DNA from: Gemmatimonadota bacterium
GTDB taxonomy: Bacteria > Gemmatimonadota > Gemmatimonadetes > Gemmatimonadales > GWC2-71-9
Length of the DNA stretch: 64,000 bases
Reading direction: 5' to 3'
NCBI GenBank assembly: GCA_016874005.1
Contig: VGVQ01000015.1
Span: 1-64,000 of the forward strand
The first letter of the stretch is position 1. The number at the start of each line of letters is the position of its first letter. The notes beneath the pieces were generated by a model. The model searched no databases. It had not been told where the DNA came from and saw only the letters and a program-made list of their open reading frames with translations. The position numbers and the translations under genes are program-made. Of the stretch, positions 35,126 to 44,351 are shown piece by piece.

Positions 35126-37323
35126 ATCGGATCTGGACGATCGCCCGACGGGAAGTCAAATCGCTGTTCGATCAGCCCACCGGCTACGTCCTGTTGATCG
35201 TCTTCCTGGCGATCAACGCCTTCATGTTCTTCCGCAACGCCTACTTGTCGAACACCGCATCGCTCCGCCCGATGCTCGATTTCATGCCCTGGGTGTTCCT
35301 GTTCTTCGTCCCGGCGGTGGCGATGCGGGCGCTGGCGGAGGACAACCGCGGCGGGATGCTGGAGATCGTCCTGGCCCAGCCGCTTTCGGAGGCCGAGTTG
35401 GTGATCGGGAAGTACCTCGGGGTGCTACTGGTGCTCCTCGGCGCGCTCGCCACCACGCTGCTGATTCCGATCGGGCTCGACTTCGGCAGTGATCTCCAGT
35501 GGGGACCGGTGATCGCGCAGTACCTCGGCGCCGGGCTGCTCGCCGCCGGGTTCGCGGGGGTCGGGGTCTGGGCCTCGAGTCTTTCCAAGAGCCAGATCAC
35601 CGCCTTCATTCTCGCGGTCGCGGTGATGTTCGTGCTGATCCTGGTCGGCCTCGACCCGCTCCTGGTCGGCCTGCCCCCGATCCTCGCCACCGTCGCCGCT
35701 CGGCTCGGGGTGCTGGCCCACTTCGAGAGTATCGGCCGCGGGGTGCTCGATCTCCGCGACCTGCTCTACTTCCTTTCGCTGGCGGCCGTGTTCCTGGTCT
35801 TGGCCTACGCCGTCTTGATGCGGCGGCGGCTCGCCCCCAAGTCGCAGCCGGCTCAACGGCTCCGGCTCGGCGCGCTCCTCTTGATCGCGGTGCTGGTGGC
35901 GGTCAATCTCGCGGGCGGCCAAATCGGCGGCCGGATCGACCTCACCCCTGGGAACGCCTATACCCTCTCGAAAGCGACCAAGGACATCGCCAAGGGCCTC
36001 GAGGACATCGTCACCATCAAGCTGTTCTCCTCGAAGGAGCTGCCGGCGGAGTTTGCCCTCAACAAACGCGACGTCGACGACCTCCTTTGGGATCTCAAGA
36101 GCGCGGGCGGCGGGAAGATCCGGGTGATCGAGAAAGACCCGGGAACCGACGCGACCGCCGCCGAGGACGCCAGGTCGTTAGGCGTCGTTCCGGTCCAGTT
36201 CAACGTCGTCGGCCAGTCGGAGCTCCAGGTGAAAGAGGGGTTCTTCGGTCTGGTGGTCCAGCACGCCGACAAGAAAGAGACCATTCCCTTCATCCAGCGC
36301 ACCGACGACCTCGAGTATCGGATGGCGACCACGATCCGGAATCTCTCCCGGACCGCGAAGCCCAAGGTGGCGCTCCTCACCGATCCCCAGGCGGGCTCCT
36401 ATGGGGCACTCCGCCAGGAGCTGGAACGATCGTACGCCGTCGAGACCCCGATCGGCGATTCCGCCCTTCCCGCCGACTTGGCCGCGGTGGTGATCGCGGC
36501 CGCCAGCGATAGCGTCCCCACCGGCCAGATCGAACGGGTCAAGGCCTACCTCGACCAAGGCGGCAAGGCGCTGATCCTCGAAAGTGGGATGATGGTCTCG
36601 CCCCAAGGGCCTTTCGCCCAGGGCAGGAACGTGGTCTGGAACGCCCTGTTGTCCGACTACGGGGTCCAGATCAAGCAAGACATGGTCTACGACCTCCGGG
36701 CCAACCAGGTCATCGGGGTCCCGACCAACTTCGGCCGGCTGCTTCGACCGTACCCGTACTTCGTTCGAGGCCAGAGCACCAAGGCGTCCGTGGTCAACGC
36801 CGATCTGGCCGAAGTGAGCCTCGCGTGGACCAGCAGCCTCGACACCGTCAGCAATGCCAAGAGCAGCGTGGTGCCGCTCATCGTCACCTCCGACGACGCC
36901 GGGGTGTCGGCGGGACAGGCCATGATCGACCCGAGTCAGGAATTCCCCTCCGGCAACCTCGCCAAGCGGATTCTCGGCGTTCAGGTCGCGCCGAAGGACG
37001 GTGGCGCGGGCGCTCGGCTGGTGGTGGTGGGCAACGCCATGATGGCGAGCGACGAGTTCGCCCGCCGAAGCCCCGAAGCGATTGCCTTCGCGTTGAACGC
37101 GATCGACTGGCTGGCCCAGGACGAGGCGCTGATCGGGATCCGCGCCAAGGATCGCCGCCCGCCGCCCCTGCTGTTCACCAGCAACGGCCTCCGAAACGGC
37201 GTCAAATATTTCAATGTGGCCGGCCTGCCGATCCTGCTGGCCATCTACGGGTTCGTCCGGCTGCTCAATCGGCGTAAGCTCGCGACCAAGAGCTATCCCC
37301 GGATCGCCACGGAGGCGGCATGA
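35122..37323 (+). CDS. Fused ABC-2 permease (GldF) and GldG-type extracytoplasmic protein
   Basis: A 733-residue fusion. Residues about 1-240 are a six-helix ABC-2 permease (RREVKSLFDQPTGYVLLIVFLAINAFMFF...AMRALAEDNRGGMLEIVLAQPLSEAELVIGKYLG). After a further helix (LGALLLIAVLVAVNLAGG) a GldG-like domain starts: RIDLTPGNAYTLSKATKDIAKGLEDIVTIKLFSSKELP. A closing helix (FNVAGLPILLAIYGFVRLLNRRK) anchors the C-terminus. In Bacteroidota GldF and GldG are separate proteins. Start at ATG 35122 is set by the overlap with gldA. Coupled to the next gene by four bases. Confidence 0.88.
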   Translation: MNRIWTIARREVKSLFDQPTGYVLLIVFLAINAFMFFRNAYLSNTASLRPMLDFMPWVFLFFVPAVAMRALAEDNRGGMLEIVLAQPLSEAELVIGKYLGVLLVLLGALATTLLIPIGLDFGSDLQWGPVIAQYLGAGLLAAGFAGVGVWASSLSKSQITAFILAVAVMFVLILVGLDPLLVGLPPILATVAARLGVLAHFESIGRGVLDLRDLLYFLSLAAVFLVLAYAVLMRRRLAPKSQPAQRLRLGALLLIAVLVAVNLAGGQIGGRIDLTPGNAYTLSKATKDIAKGLEDIVTIKLFSSKELPAEFALNKRDVDDLLWDLKSAGGGKIRVIEKDPGTDATAAEDARSLGVVPVQFNVVGQSELQVKEGFFGLVVQHADKKETIPFIQRTDDLEYRMATTIRNLSRTAKPKVALLTDPQAGSYGALRQELERSYAVETPIGDSALPADLAAVVIAAASDSVPTGQIERVKAYLDQGGKALILESGMMVSPQGPFAQGRNVVWNALLSDYGVQIKQDMVYDLRANQVIGVPTNFGRLLRPYPYFVRGQSTKASVVNADLAEVSLAWTSSLDTVSNAKSSVVPLIVTSDDAGVSAGQAMIDPSQEFPSGNLAKRILGVQVAPKDGGAGARLVVVGNAMMASDEFARRSPEAIAFALNAIDWLAQDEALIGIRAKDRRPPPLLFTSNGLRNGVKYFNVAGLPILLAIYGFVRLLNRRKLATKSYPRIATEAA

Positions 37324-38225
37324 GTACCAACGCCCTCAAGCGCCTGGCGACCGTCCTGGCGGCCCTGTTCGTGGTCTGGTTGGCGCTTTCGATGTTTCGC
37401 CGGGCCGGGCGGGATGCCGCCGGGTCATTCGCGATGCCCAAGGTCGACGCGGGCGCGGTCGACGGGATCTCCATCGTCCGGTCGAGCGACACGATCCGAT
37501 TCGCCAAGAGCGGAACCGGCTGGACCGTCAACGGCCTCGCCGCGGGCGCGACCCTGGTGGCCCAGCTGTTCGAGGCCCTCACCGATACCACGTCGCGGAG
37601 CGAGCTGGTCGCCGAAGCGGCCAGCTCTCATCCAAGGCTGGGAATCGATTCGGCCGGGGCCAAGCGCCTCCAATTTCGCCAGGGTGAGCAACTCCAAGCC
37701 GAGGTGCTGGTCGGGTCGCGAGGCTCGAGCTGGGAGAGCGCCTACCTTCGGCTTCCGGGCCAGAATCAGGTCTACCAGGTCAAAGGCCGGCTCTTCGAGT
37801 TGATCGAGCGCCAAGTGGACGATTGGCGAGACAAGCGGATCGCGGCGGTGGAGCCCGACAGCGTCGTGGGGGTCGAGATCGTGCGACCCAAGGAGACCGT
37901 GACGTTAGCGAAAGCCGGTACCGCCTGGACCGTCGACGGCGCCGCCGCGGATTCCGGCGCCGTGGCCTCGCTCTTGAGCCAGTACCGTGCCCTCGACGCG
38001 GGCGGGTTCCCGACCCAGGGACAGATCGACTCGGCCGATTTCGCCAAGCCCGACCTGGTGATTCGGCTCAAGGGCGCGGGCGAACGGGTCCTCGCCGCGA
38101 TCGCCATCGACTCCGCGGCTGCCGGCTTCTGGACTCGGCGGGAGGGCAACCCGACCACCTTCCGGCTCGACAGCTGGGTGATTTCGCAGCTCGCACCGGG
38201 GAAGTCGACCCTCACCAAGAAGTAA
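37320..38225 (+). CDS. DUF4340 domain protein of the Gld-type ABC operon
   Basis: A 301-residue protein with one N-terminal membrane anchor (VLAALFVVWLALSMF) and a repetitive beta-rich outer part. Two similar units are visible: ISIVRSSDTIRFAKSGTGWTVNG and VEIVRPKETVTLAKAGTAWTVDG, the duplicated DUF4340 motif. This family regularly follows GldG-like genes and probably forms part of the exporter complex; its molecular role is unknown. ATG 37320 overlaps the fusion gene stop. Confidence 0.85.
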   Translation: MSTNALKRLATVLAALFVVWLALSMFRRAGRDAAGSFAMPKVDAGAVDGISIVRSSDTIRFAKSGTGWTVNGLAAGATLVAQLFEALTDTTSRSELVAEAASSHPRLGIDSAGAKRLQFRQGEQLQAEVLVGSRGSSWESAYLRLPGQNQVYQVKGRLFELIERQVDDWRDKRIAAVEPDSVVGVEIVRPKETVTLAKAGTAWTVDGAAADSGAVASLLSQYRALDAGGFPTQGQIDSADFAKPDLVIRLKGAGERVLAAIAIDSAAAGFWTRREGNPTTFRLDSWVISQLAPGKSTLTKK

Positions 38226-38245
38226 CCTGAGTTGGCGACGGGTTC

Positions 38246-38276
38246 GCTCGGGCGCATCTCCTTCATGCGCCCGAGC
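38246..38276. terminator. Perfect 12-bp hairpin after the gld operon
   Basis: GCTCGGGCGCAT (38246-38257) pairs fully with ATGCGCCCGAGC (38265-38276) around the loop CTCCTTC, 20 bases after the operon stop codon. No T run follows, so it would be a non-canonical terminator. Confidence 0.5.
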
Positions 38277-38314
38277 CGAATCGCCGATCGGACCACCCCA
38301 GCGGAGCTGAGCCA

Positions 38315-39133
38315 ATGACGGACCGGGTCGACCGACCGATGTCCCAGCGGACTCTCGCGCTGTTCGTCGCGATCGCCTTCGGCCTCACCTGGGGCCTGTT
38401 CGCCCTGCTGATGGCGGTCCCGGATCGGATCGAGGCGATCTTCGGCCCGATGAGCGGAACCCATCCCCTCTTCGTTCTCGCGGTCTACTCCCCGGCCATC
38501 GCGGCGGTGGCCTTGGTGTGGCACCATCACGGACTCGGGGGACTGGGAGCGTTCCTCCGGAGGCTCACCTTGTGGCGGATGCCGGTCGCGTGGTGGCTCT
38601 TCATCATCGTCGGCATTCCCGCGATCTTCTACGCGGGCGCCGCGATCAAGGGGACCCTGTCGGCGCCCTTTCCGTTTCAGCCCTGGTACCGAGTCATCCC
38701 CGCCACGGCCGCCGCCCTGGTGATCGGTCCGATCGAGGAATTCGGCTGGCGGGGGTTGGCCTTGCCACTCCTGCAGCGGCGGCTGGCACCGATCTGGGCT
38801 GGACTGATCGTGGGGGTGATCTGGGCGCTGTGGCACATCCCGGCGTTCCTGCTGAGCGGCGCCCCGCAGAGCAACTGGTCGTTCCCCGCCTTCTTCGTCG
38901 GCGTGGTCGCGATGAGCGTCATCATGACCGCGATGTTCAACGCCGCCGCCGGGAGCCTGCTCGTGGTGGCCCTGATGCACTTCCAGGCAAACGGGCCCGC
39001 CTGGCCCGACGCCCAGCCCTATGACGCCCCGATCCTCCTCCTCGTCGCGGTCGCGGCGGTGTGGCTCAACCGGCGGGCGATGTTCACGGCCGGATCCGGA
39101 TCGACCGCGGTGCTCTACGGTCGACCCGGCTAG
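38315..39133 (+). CDS. CPBP family intramembrane metalloprotease
   Basis: A 272-residue membrane protein with about eight helices. CPBP motifs are EEFGWRGLALPLLQ (about 141-154), WALWHIPAFLLSG and a late His in VALMHFQANG. Members process or protect against peptides, or modify membrane proteins; the target here is unknown. It differs from the protease at 885-1562, which has EELFWRG. ATG 38315 opens a hydrophilic nine-residue lead before MSQRTLALFVAIAFG, so an ATG eight codons later is also possible. Convergent with the transpeptidase gene. Confidence 0.83.
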   Translation: MTDRVDRPMSQRTLALFVAIAFGLTWGLFALLMAVPDRIEAIFGPMSGTHPLFVLAVYSPAIAAVALVWHHHGLGGLGAFLRRLTLWRMPVAWWLFIIVGIPAIFYAGAAIKGTLSAPFPFQPWYRVIPATAAALVIGPIEEFGWRGLALPLLQRRLAPIWAGLIVGVIWALWHIPAFLLSGAPQSNWSFPAFFVGVVAMSVIMTAMFNAAAGSLLVVALMHFQANGPAWPDAQPYDAPILLLVAVAAVWLNRRAMFTAGSGSTAVLYGRPG

Positions 39134-39136
39134 CCG

Positions 39137-41005
39137 CTACCAGGCGATTCCGTAGTCCTCGCCGTCGGTGCTCGATCCGCCCCAGAAGGTTCCGTGCTTC
39201 CAGTCGAAGAAGACGGCGTTGATCGGCCCTGAGGTGCTCCGCGAGAAATCGAGGCGATAGCCCATTCGCCTGAGCTCGTCGCGCACCCAGGCCGGCATCG
39301 ACTCGTTGAGGGTGAGCCGCCCCGGCTGGGACTCGTGAGCCCCGAACGAGCTTCGCATCTGATAACTCGCGATGTTGGGCGCCTCCGCGGCCTGCTGCAC
39401 GTTCATCCCGAACTCGACGACATTGAGGAAAAACTGGAGGAGGTTCTGGTCCTGGGTGTCGCCCCCTTGCACCGCGAACGACAGGAACGGCCGGCCATCC
39501 TTGAGCGCGATGGTCGGGGTGAGCGTCACTCGGGGCCGCTTGCCCGGCTGCATGACGTTGAAGGGATTCTCGGCCGGGTCGAACACGAAGCTCTGGGCTC
39601 GCTGGCTCAGACCGATACCGGTCTTACCCGCGATCACCGCCGGAATCCAGCCGCCGCTCGGCGTGATCGAGACCACCCATCCCGCTTTGTCCACCGCCTG
39701 AATCGAGGTCGTCCCCGCCCGGAATGCCTCGTCGAACGACATCCCGCCCCCATCGCTCGGTCCGCCGCCGTGACCGGTCGCGGCCGACACCGGCTTCGGA
39801 GCGGGCGGCCAGCTCTTGAGCAGGTCGGCGAAGGGATTGGTCCCGCCCTGATAAGGATAGGGGTCGCCGGGCTTGATGGTGGGGTCGTTCTTGCTCCAGT
39901 CGATCTGCTGGAACCGCTGCTTGGCGTACTCCTTCGACAACAGGCCCTTGATCGGTTCCTCGGGTGGAAACGCCGGATCGCCGTAGTAGAAATCCCGATC
40001 GGCGAAGGCGAGGCTCATCGTTTGATAGACGGCGTGAACGTAGCGGGCGGAGTTGTAGCCCATCGATTTGACGTCGACGTTCTCGAGGATATTGAGGGCC
40101 TGGAGCAGCGCCGGCCCTTGCTGCCACTCCCGCAGCTTGTAGACCTCGATGCCCTTGTAGTCGACCAAGAGCGGCTCCTCGATCTTCACCCCCCAATTGG
40201 CGAGGTCCTGGGTCGTGATCAAGCCGCCCTGCTCCTGAGTGCCGCGGGCGATCTCGGCCGCGATGTCGCCCTTGTAGAACCGGTCGTAAGCCGCCTGGAT
40301 CGCCTCCTTGCGTGACTTGCCCTTCTTGAGCGCGGCCGCCTCGGCCTCGACCAGTTTCCGCAGTGTCGCGGCGAGGTCGGGCTGCCGGAAGATCTCCCCG
40401 CCCACCGGCGCTTCACGGGAACCGCCCAGATGAGGGAGGAACACCGCCTTGGAGTAGGGCCACTCTTTGAGGCGGGCCTTGGCGTTCTCGATGCTGTTGG
40501 CGGCCTGGTCCTCGATCGGATACCCATCCGCCATCTCGATCGCAGGGGCCAGCACCTGCGCCAAGCTCATGGTCCCGTATTCGGCCAGCATGACGAGCAG
40601 CCCACCGGGGGTACCCGGCGTAATCGCGGCGAGCGGCCCGAACTCGGGCGGGTAGTTGTAGCCCTTGGATCGGTAGTACTCGACCGTGGCCCCTGTCGGG
40701 GCGACGCCCAGCGCGTTGATCCCGATCACCTTTTTGAGGCCGGGGTGGTAGATCAGTGCCTGCGTCTCGCCGCCCCAACTCAGCACGTCCCACATGGTCG
40801 CCACCGCACCGAGCATCGCGGCAGCCGCGTCGACCGCGTTGCCGCCCTGCTGGAAGATCCTGGCACCCGCCGTCGCCGCCAGCGGCTTCCCGGTGATCGC
40901 GACCCAGTGCCGGCCATGGAGCACCGGTTTGACGGGACGCTGGGCATCGAGCGTTGAGGGAGCGACCACCGCCCCGGCGAGCAACACGAGCAACGAACGA
41001 TTCAT
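39137..41005 (-). CDS. ggt: Exported gamma-glutamyltransferase family protein
   Basis: A 622-residue Ntn hydrolase with a signal peptide (about 1-22, ending STLDAQ). The large-subunit region has AATAGARIFQQGGNAVDAAAAMLGAV and VPGTPGG-like ITPGTPGGLLVML. The expected autoprocessing nucleophile is the Thr in EAFRAGTTSIQAVDKAGWVVS; the small subunit carries SVTPSGGW-like and VQGGDTQDQNLLQ segments. It transfers or hydrolyses gamma-glutamyl groups, for instance from glutathione, in the periplasm. ATG 41005 starts the signal peptide. Divergent from the S9 peptidase. Confidence 0.85.
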   Translation of the reverse strand: MNRSLLVLLAGAVVAPSTLDAQRPVKPVLHGRHWVAITGKPLAATAGARIFQQGGNAVDAAAAMLGAVATMWDVLSWGGETQALIYHPGLKKVIGINALGVAPTGATVEYYRSKGYNYPPEFGPLAAITPGTPGGLLVMLAEYGTMSLAQVLAPAIEMADGYPIEDQAANSIENAKARLKEWPYSKAVFLPHLGGSREAPVGGEIFRQPDLAATLRKLVEAEAAALKKGKSRKEAIQAAYDRFYKGDIAAEIARGTQEQGGLITTQDLANWGVKIEEPLLVDYKGIEVYKLREWQQGPALLQALNILENVDVKSMGYNSARYVHAVYQTMSLAFADRDFYYGDPAFPPEEPIKGLLSKEYAKQRFQQIDWSKNDPTIKPGDPYPYQGGTNPFADLLKSWPPAPKPVSAATGHGGGPSDGGGMSFDEAFRAGTTSIQAVDKAGWVVSITPSGGWIPAVIAGKTGIGLSQRAQSFVFDPAENPFNVMQPGKRPRVTLTPTIALKDGRPFLSFAVQGGDTQDQNLLQFFLNVVEFGMNVQQAAEAPNIASYQMRSSFGAHESQPGRLTLNESMPAWVRDELRRMGYRLDFSRSTSGPINAVFFDWKHGTFWGGSSTDGEDYGIAW

Positions 41006-41033
41006 GGCAGCCTCGGTGGGAATCCTGCCGTCG

Positions 41034-41039
41034 AAGATA
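41034..41039 (-). promoter_or_regulatory. Putative -10 box TATCTT for the gamma-glutamyltransferase gene
   Basis: TATCTT on the minus strand lies 28 bases upstream of ATG 41005. TTTGGG stands 17 bases further upstream as a weak -35 candidate. Confidence 0.4.
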
Positions 41040-41123
41040 CCTCGGATTGACGGCGACCCAAACCCGAACAGCCGCCGCCGCCAACCAACCGCGCCACCGC
41101 TCGCCGCCGCGGTCCGCGCGCGG

Positions 41124-41129
41124 TATCTT
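41124..41129 (+). promoter_or_regulatory. Putative -10 box TATCTT for the S9 peptidase gene
   Basis: TATCTT (in CGCGGTATCTTGGCG) lies 31 bases upstream of ATG 41161. It is the plus-strand counterpart of the box at 41034-41039 in the same 155-base divergent gap. Confidence 0.4.
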
Positions 41130-41160
41130 GGCGCTACCACATTCGCCAGCGCTACCTCAG

Positions 41161-43542
41161 ATGAACTCAGCATCGCTCGCCCGACGCGGGCCCGCGTTCC
41201 TCCCCCTCGCGCCGGCGCCCGCGGCGCTCCTGCTCGCCACCCTGGTCGGACCGACCCCGATGACGGCCCAGGATTACCAGCGCGCCGAGCAGCTCATGAC
41301 CTGGAACGCCCTCCGACACCTCTATCACGACCAGGTAATACCTACTTGGTTCCGCGACAGCACCCGCTTCCACTATCGGGTTCACACCCGCTCCGGCTTT
41401 CAGTTCGTCTCGGTCAATCCGACCACCGGGGCGAAGTCTCCGTTGTTCGACCATCCCCGATTGGCGGCGGCACTCTCCCTCGCCGCCGATACGGCCTTCG
41501 ACCCCGGCAAGTTGCCCTTCGCGACGGTGGCGTTCGACGACGACGGCCGCGACGAGCGGACCCTCCGGCTCCGAGTTGGCCGGCGGGGCTTCCGCTGCGA
41601 CCTCGGGACCTACCTCTGCGCGAAGGTCGACACCTTGCCGAGTCGCGCTCGCTTCGTCCGGTCGCCGGACGAACGCTGGGACGCCTTCGCCTCGGGCCAC
41701 AACATCTGGATTCGCCCGGCGACCGGAGCCGACTCGATCCAGATCACCACCGACGGCACCGCCGACCGCCCCTACGGAACGACGCCACCCCTGCCGACCC
41801 AGATCCGGATGCGGCTGCAGTTCCCGCCCGACGTTGTGTGGTCGCCCGACTCGAAGCGACTCGCGATTGCCCGCTACGATCTCCGGAACGTGGCGACGGT
41901 GAGCGTCACCAGCATGACGACGGTACGGCCGACGACCTATTCCTACCCCTACGCCCTTCCCGGCGATACCGCGGTGACGCTGGTGGAGGCCTACCTGGCC
42001 GAAGTGGCGAGCCGCGCGGTGACCCGGGTGAAGGTCGAGCCCCAGCCGGCGATGAGCTTCTACGATTTCCGGGGCCCGGGCCGCTACCCGTTCGCCTGGA
42101 ACCCCGAGGGCAGCCGGGTCCACTTCACCCACGTCAATCGAGGGCCGAAACGGGTCCGCTTGATCGGGGCCGAGGCAGCCAATGGCGAGATCAAGGTGCT
42201 CGCCGCCGACAGCGCCCCGACCTACGTGGTCGGTGGGACCGACCTCCTCTCCGCCCCGGGGGGCGGAGCCAACTGGCCCGTGCTCCGGTCCGGCGACGTG
42301 CTGTGGTTTTCGAGCCGGGACGGCTTCGGTCATCTCTACCGACTCGGGCCCAACGGCACCGTGAAGCTGCGGCTCACCCAGGGTCCCTGGAACGTCGCTT
42401 CGGTGGTACGAGTCGACGAGACGTTAGGCAGGGTCTTCTTCACCGCGACCGGCCGGGAGCCGAACCGCCATCCCGACTACCTCCATCTCTATTCGGTGGC
42501 CCTCGACGGCACCGGGCTCACTCTGCTATCACCGGAGAACGCCAACCACCGGATCACGCCGGTGCCGACCGGGCGGGGGTTCCTGGACAGCTACTCGACC
42601 GTCTCCACTCCGCCGGTCACGGTGATCCGGAGCGTCGACGGCCGGGTCATCGCCGAGCTCGAGCGGGCCGACACCAAGGATCTCCTCGCCACCGGCTGGC
42701 GTCCCGGCGAGGTCTTCTCGGCCAAGGCCAGGGATGGCGTGACGGACATCTGGGGCGTGATCTGGAAACCGAGCCATTTCGACTCGACCAAGCGGTACCC
42801 GGTGATCGACCACATCTACCCCGGGCCGCTGATCTCGCCCGCCCCGAAGGACTTCTTCCCGAGCCGCGAGGCGTTCAGCTATGCCGCCGGTGGCCAGGTC
42901 CAGGCCCTCGCGGAACTCGGCTTCGTGGTGGTTTCGATCGATGCCCTCGGCAATACCGGCCGCTCCAAGGCGTTGGCCACCGCGTGGTGGGGCAACATGG
43001 GGGATCACGGCCTCCCCGACCACGTGGCCGCCATCAAGCAGCTCGGCGCCCGGATCCCCGCGCTCGATCTCGACCGGGTGGGGATCTACGGTCTCTCCGG
43101 CGGCGGGTTTGCCTCCACCGCGGCCATCCTCAAGTACCCGGATTTCTATCGGGTGGCGGTCTCGATGGCAGGCAATCACGACAACCGGAGCTACTACCAC
43201 GGCTGGGGCGAGCGCTTCCAGGGACTCTTGGTGGCGGACACGGTGGCCAAAACGGACAACTACGCCGCGGCCGCCAACAAGACTTACGCCTCGCAGCTCA
43301 AGGGCAAGTTGTTCCTGATTCACGGCGACCTGGACGACAACGTCCACCCGGTGCACACCATTGGCCTGGTGGATGCGCTGATCAAGGCCAACAAGACCTT
43401 CGATCTCCTGGTCGTGCCCGACGCCGACCACAACCTCACCCCGAATCCGTACCTTCAGCGACGGACCTGGGACTACTTCGTTCAGCACTTGCTCGGCCGG
43501 ACTCCGCCAGCCGACTACCGGATCTCGCCCCCACCGAGCTGA
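41161..43542 (+). CDS. S9 family peptidase (dipeptidyl peptidase IV-like)
   Basis: A 793-residue exported serine peptidase. A signal peptide covers about 1-35 (ends PMTAQ). A beta-propeller domain runs to about residue 560 (repeats such as DVVWSPDSKRLAIARYD). The catalytic alpha/beta-hydrolase domain follows: nucleophile in GIYGLSGGGFAS, Asp in IHGDLDDNVHP and His in PDADHNLTPNPY. The elbow GLSGGG differs from GWSYGG of classical DPP-IV. It probably digests proline-containing peptides outside the cytoplasm. ATG 41161 begins the signal peptide. Confidence 0.88.
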   Translation: MNSASLARRGPAFLPLAPAPAALLLATLVGPTPMTAQDYQRAEQLMTWNALRHLYHDQVIPTWFRDSTRFHYRVHTRSGFQFVSVNPTTGAKSPLFDHPRLAAALSLAADTAFDPGKLPFATVAFDDDGRDERTLRLRVGRRGFRCDLGTYLCAKVDTLPSRARFVRSPDERWDAFASGHNIWIRPATGADSIQITTDGTADRPYGTTPPLPTQIRMRLQFPPDVVWSPDSKRLAIARYDLRNVATVSVTSMTTVRPTTYSYPYALPGDTAVTLVEAYLAEVASRAVTRVKVEPQPAMSFYDFRGPGRYPFAWNPEGSRVHFTHVNRGPKRVRLIGAEAANGEIKVLAADSAPTYVVGGTDLLSAPGGGANWPVLRSGDVLWFSSRDGFGHLYRLGPNGTVKLRLTQGPWNVASVVRVDETLGRVFFTATGREPNRHPDYLHLYSVALDGTGLTLLSPENANHRITPVPTGRGFLDSYSTVSTPPVTVIRSVDGRVIAELERADTKDLLATGWRPGEVFSAKARDGVTDIWGVIWKPSHFDSTKRYPVIDHIYPGPLISPAPKDFFPSREAFSYAAGGQVQALAELGFVVVSIDALGNTGRSKALATAWWGNMGDHGLPDHVAAIKQLGARIPALDLDRVGIYGLSGGGFASTAAILKYPDFYRVAVSMAGNHDNRSYYHGWGERFQGLLVADTVAKTDNYAAAANKTYASQLKGKLFLIHGDLDDNVHPVHTIGLVDALIKANKTFDLLVVPDADHNLTPNPYLQRRTWDYFVQHLLGRTPPADYRISPPPS

Positions 43543-43548
43543 CGTGCC

Positions 43549-44349
43549 TCACCGCGTTCGGGCGGTGCGCCGCACCGCCCGCACGAAATTGAGCTTCGAG
43601 GTCTGGCCGAAGGAGATCCTGCCAACCGAATCCTCGCGGCCCAGCACCCGATTTCGGATCGGCCGGTCGTCGAGGCCTTGATCGATCAAGTGTTCGATCG
43701 AACCGATGGTATCCTCCATCCAGGCGATCTTTGCCGCGAGCAACCCTTTGGGCTCCCGAATCAAGCCACGATGGGCGTCGAAGATCCGGACCGGCTCGAG
43801 GGCGAGTACCCGACGGACACTGTCGAGGCTCTGGCGGGGATTCTCATCGGCCAGCACCGCCGTCACTCGAACTCCCAGAACCAAGTCGCCGGTGAAGATG
43901 GTTGCCGTCGCGGGGTGCCAAATCGCCCGGTGATCGTCGCTGTGGCCGGGAGTGGGTACCACCTCGAGCTCGTCGGGCAGGCAGTACGGCTCGAACCGCG
44001 GCGGGGCCGGGGCATGCCCCCAGAAGACCCACCGATAAAACGGAAGTCGGGTGGTTTCTGGCAGGCGCGCCGCGGTCGCGTCGGTCAACCCGATCGGGAC
44101 ACCGCGCGCCGCGAGCACCGCCAGATTGCCGGAGTGGTCCTCGTGCCAATGGGTCACGACAGAGCCACGGACTCTGCGCTCGTCCAGCAGGCGCGCGATG
44201 ACCGGCGCGGCCCGGGGAAACCCGGTGTCCACCAGGGTGTCGCCGGTCAGGAAAACGCTTATCTTCACCCCGGCGGCACGACTAAATGGCGTCGAGAGCT
44301 CGATCTCCTGAACGTCCCCGTGATCGACCACCCGCATCATGGAATGCAT
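43549..44349 (-). CDS. MBL fold metallo-hydrolase
   Basis: A 266-residue metallo-beta-lactamase-fold enzyme. Metal ligands are HWHEDHSG (HxHxDH), the later His of PTPGHSDDHRAI, Asp in TIFTGDLVLG and His in FDAHRG. No signal peptide, so cytosolic; substrate unknown. The frame has ATG codons at 44349, 44340 and 44337. The first would leave only two bases to the start codon of the divergent aminotransferase, so a later one (MRVVDHGD) may be the real start. Confidence 0.82.
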   Translation of the reverse strand: MHSMMRVVDHGDVQEIELSTPFSRAAGVKISVFLTGDTLVDTGFPRAAPVIARLLDERRVRGSVVTHWHEDHSGNLAVLAARGVPIGLTDATAARLPETTRLPFYRWVFWGHAPAPPRFEPYCLPDELEVVPTPGHSDDHRAIWHPATATIFTGDLVLGVRVTAVLADENPRQSLDSVRRVLALEPVRIFDAHRGLIREPKGLLAAKIAWMEDTIGSIEHLIDQGLDDRPIRNRVLGREDSVGRISFGQTSKLNFVRAVRRTARTR

Positions 44350-44351
44350 CT

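Noticed and set aside
40794-43592. Very long alternative-frame open reading frames, for example 40794-43592 (+), 19369-21057 (-), 8334-9935 (+), 29489-31096 (-)
   Set aside because: They overlap well-recognised genes completely, are rich in Arg, Gly and Pro, and show no domain. Stop codons are rare in any frame of such GC-rich DNA.
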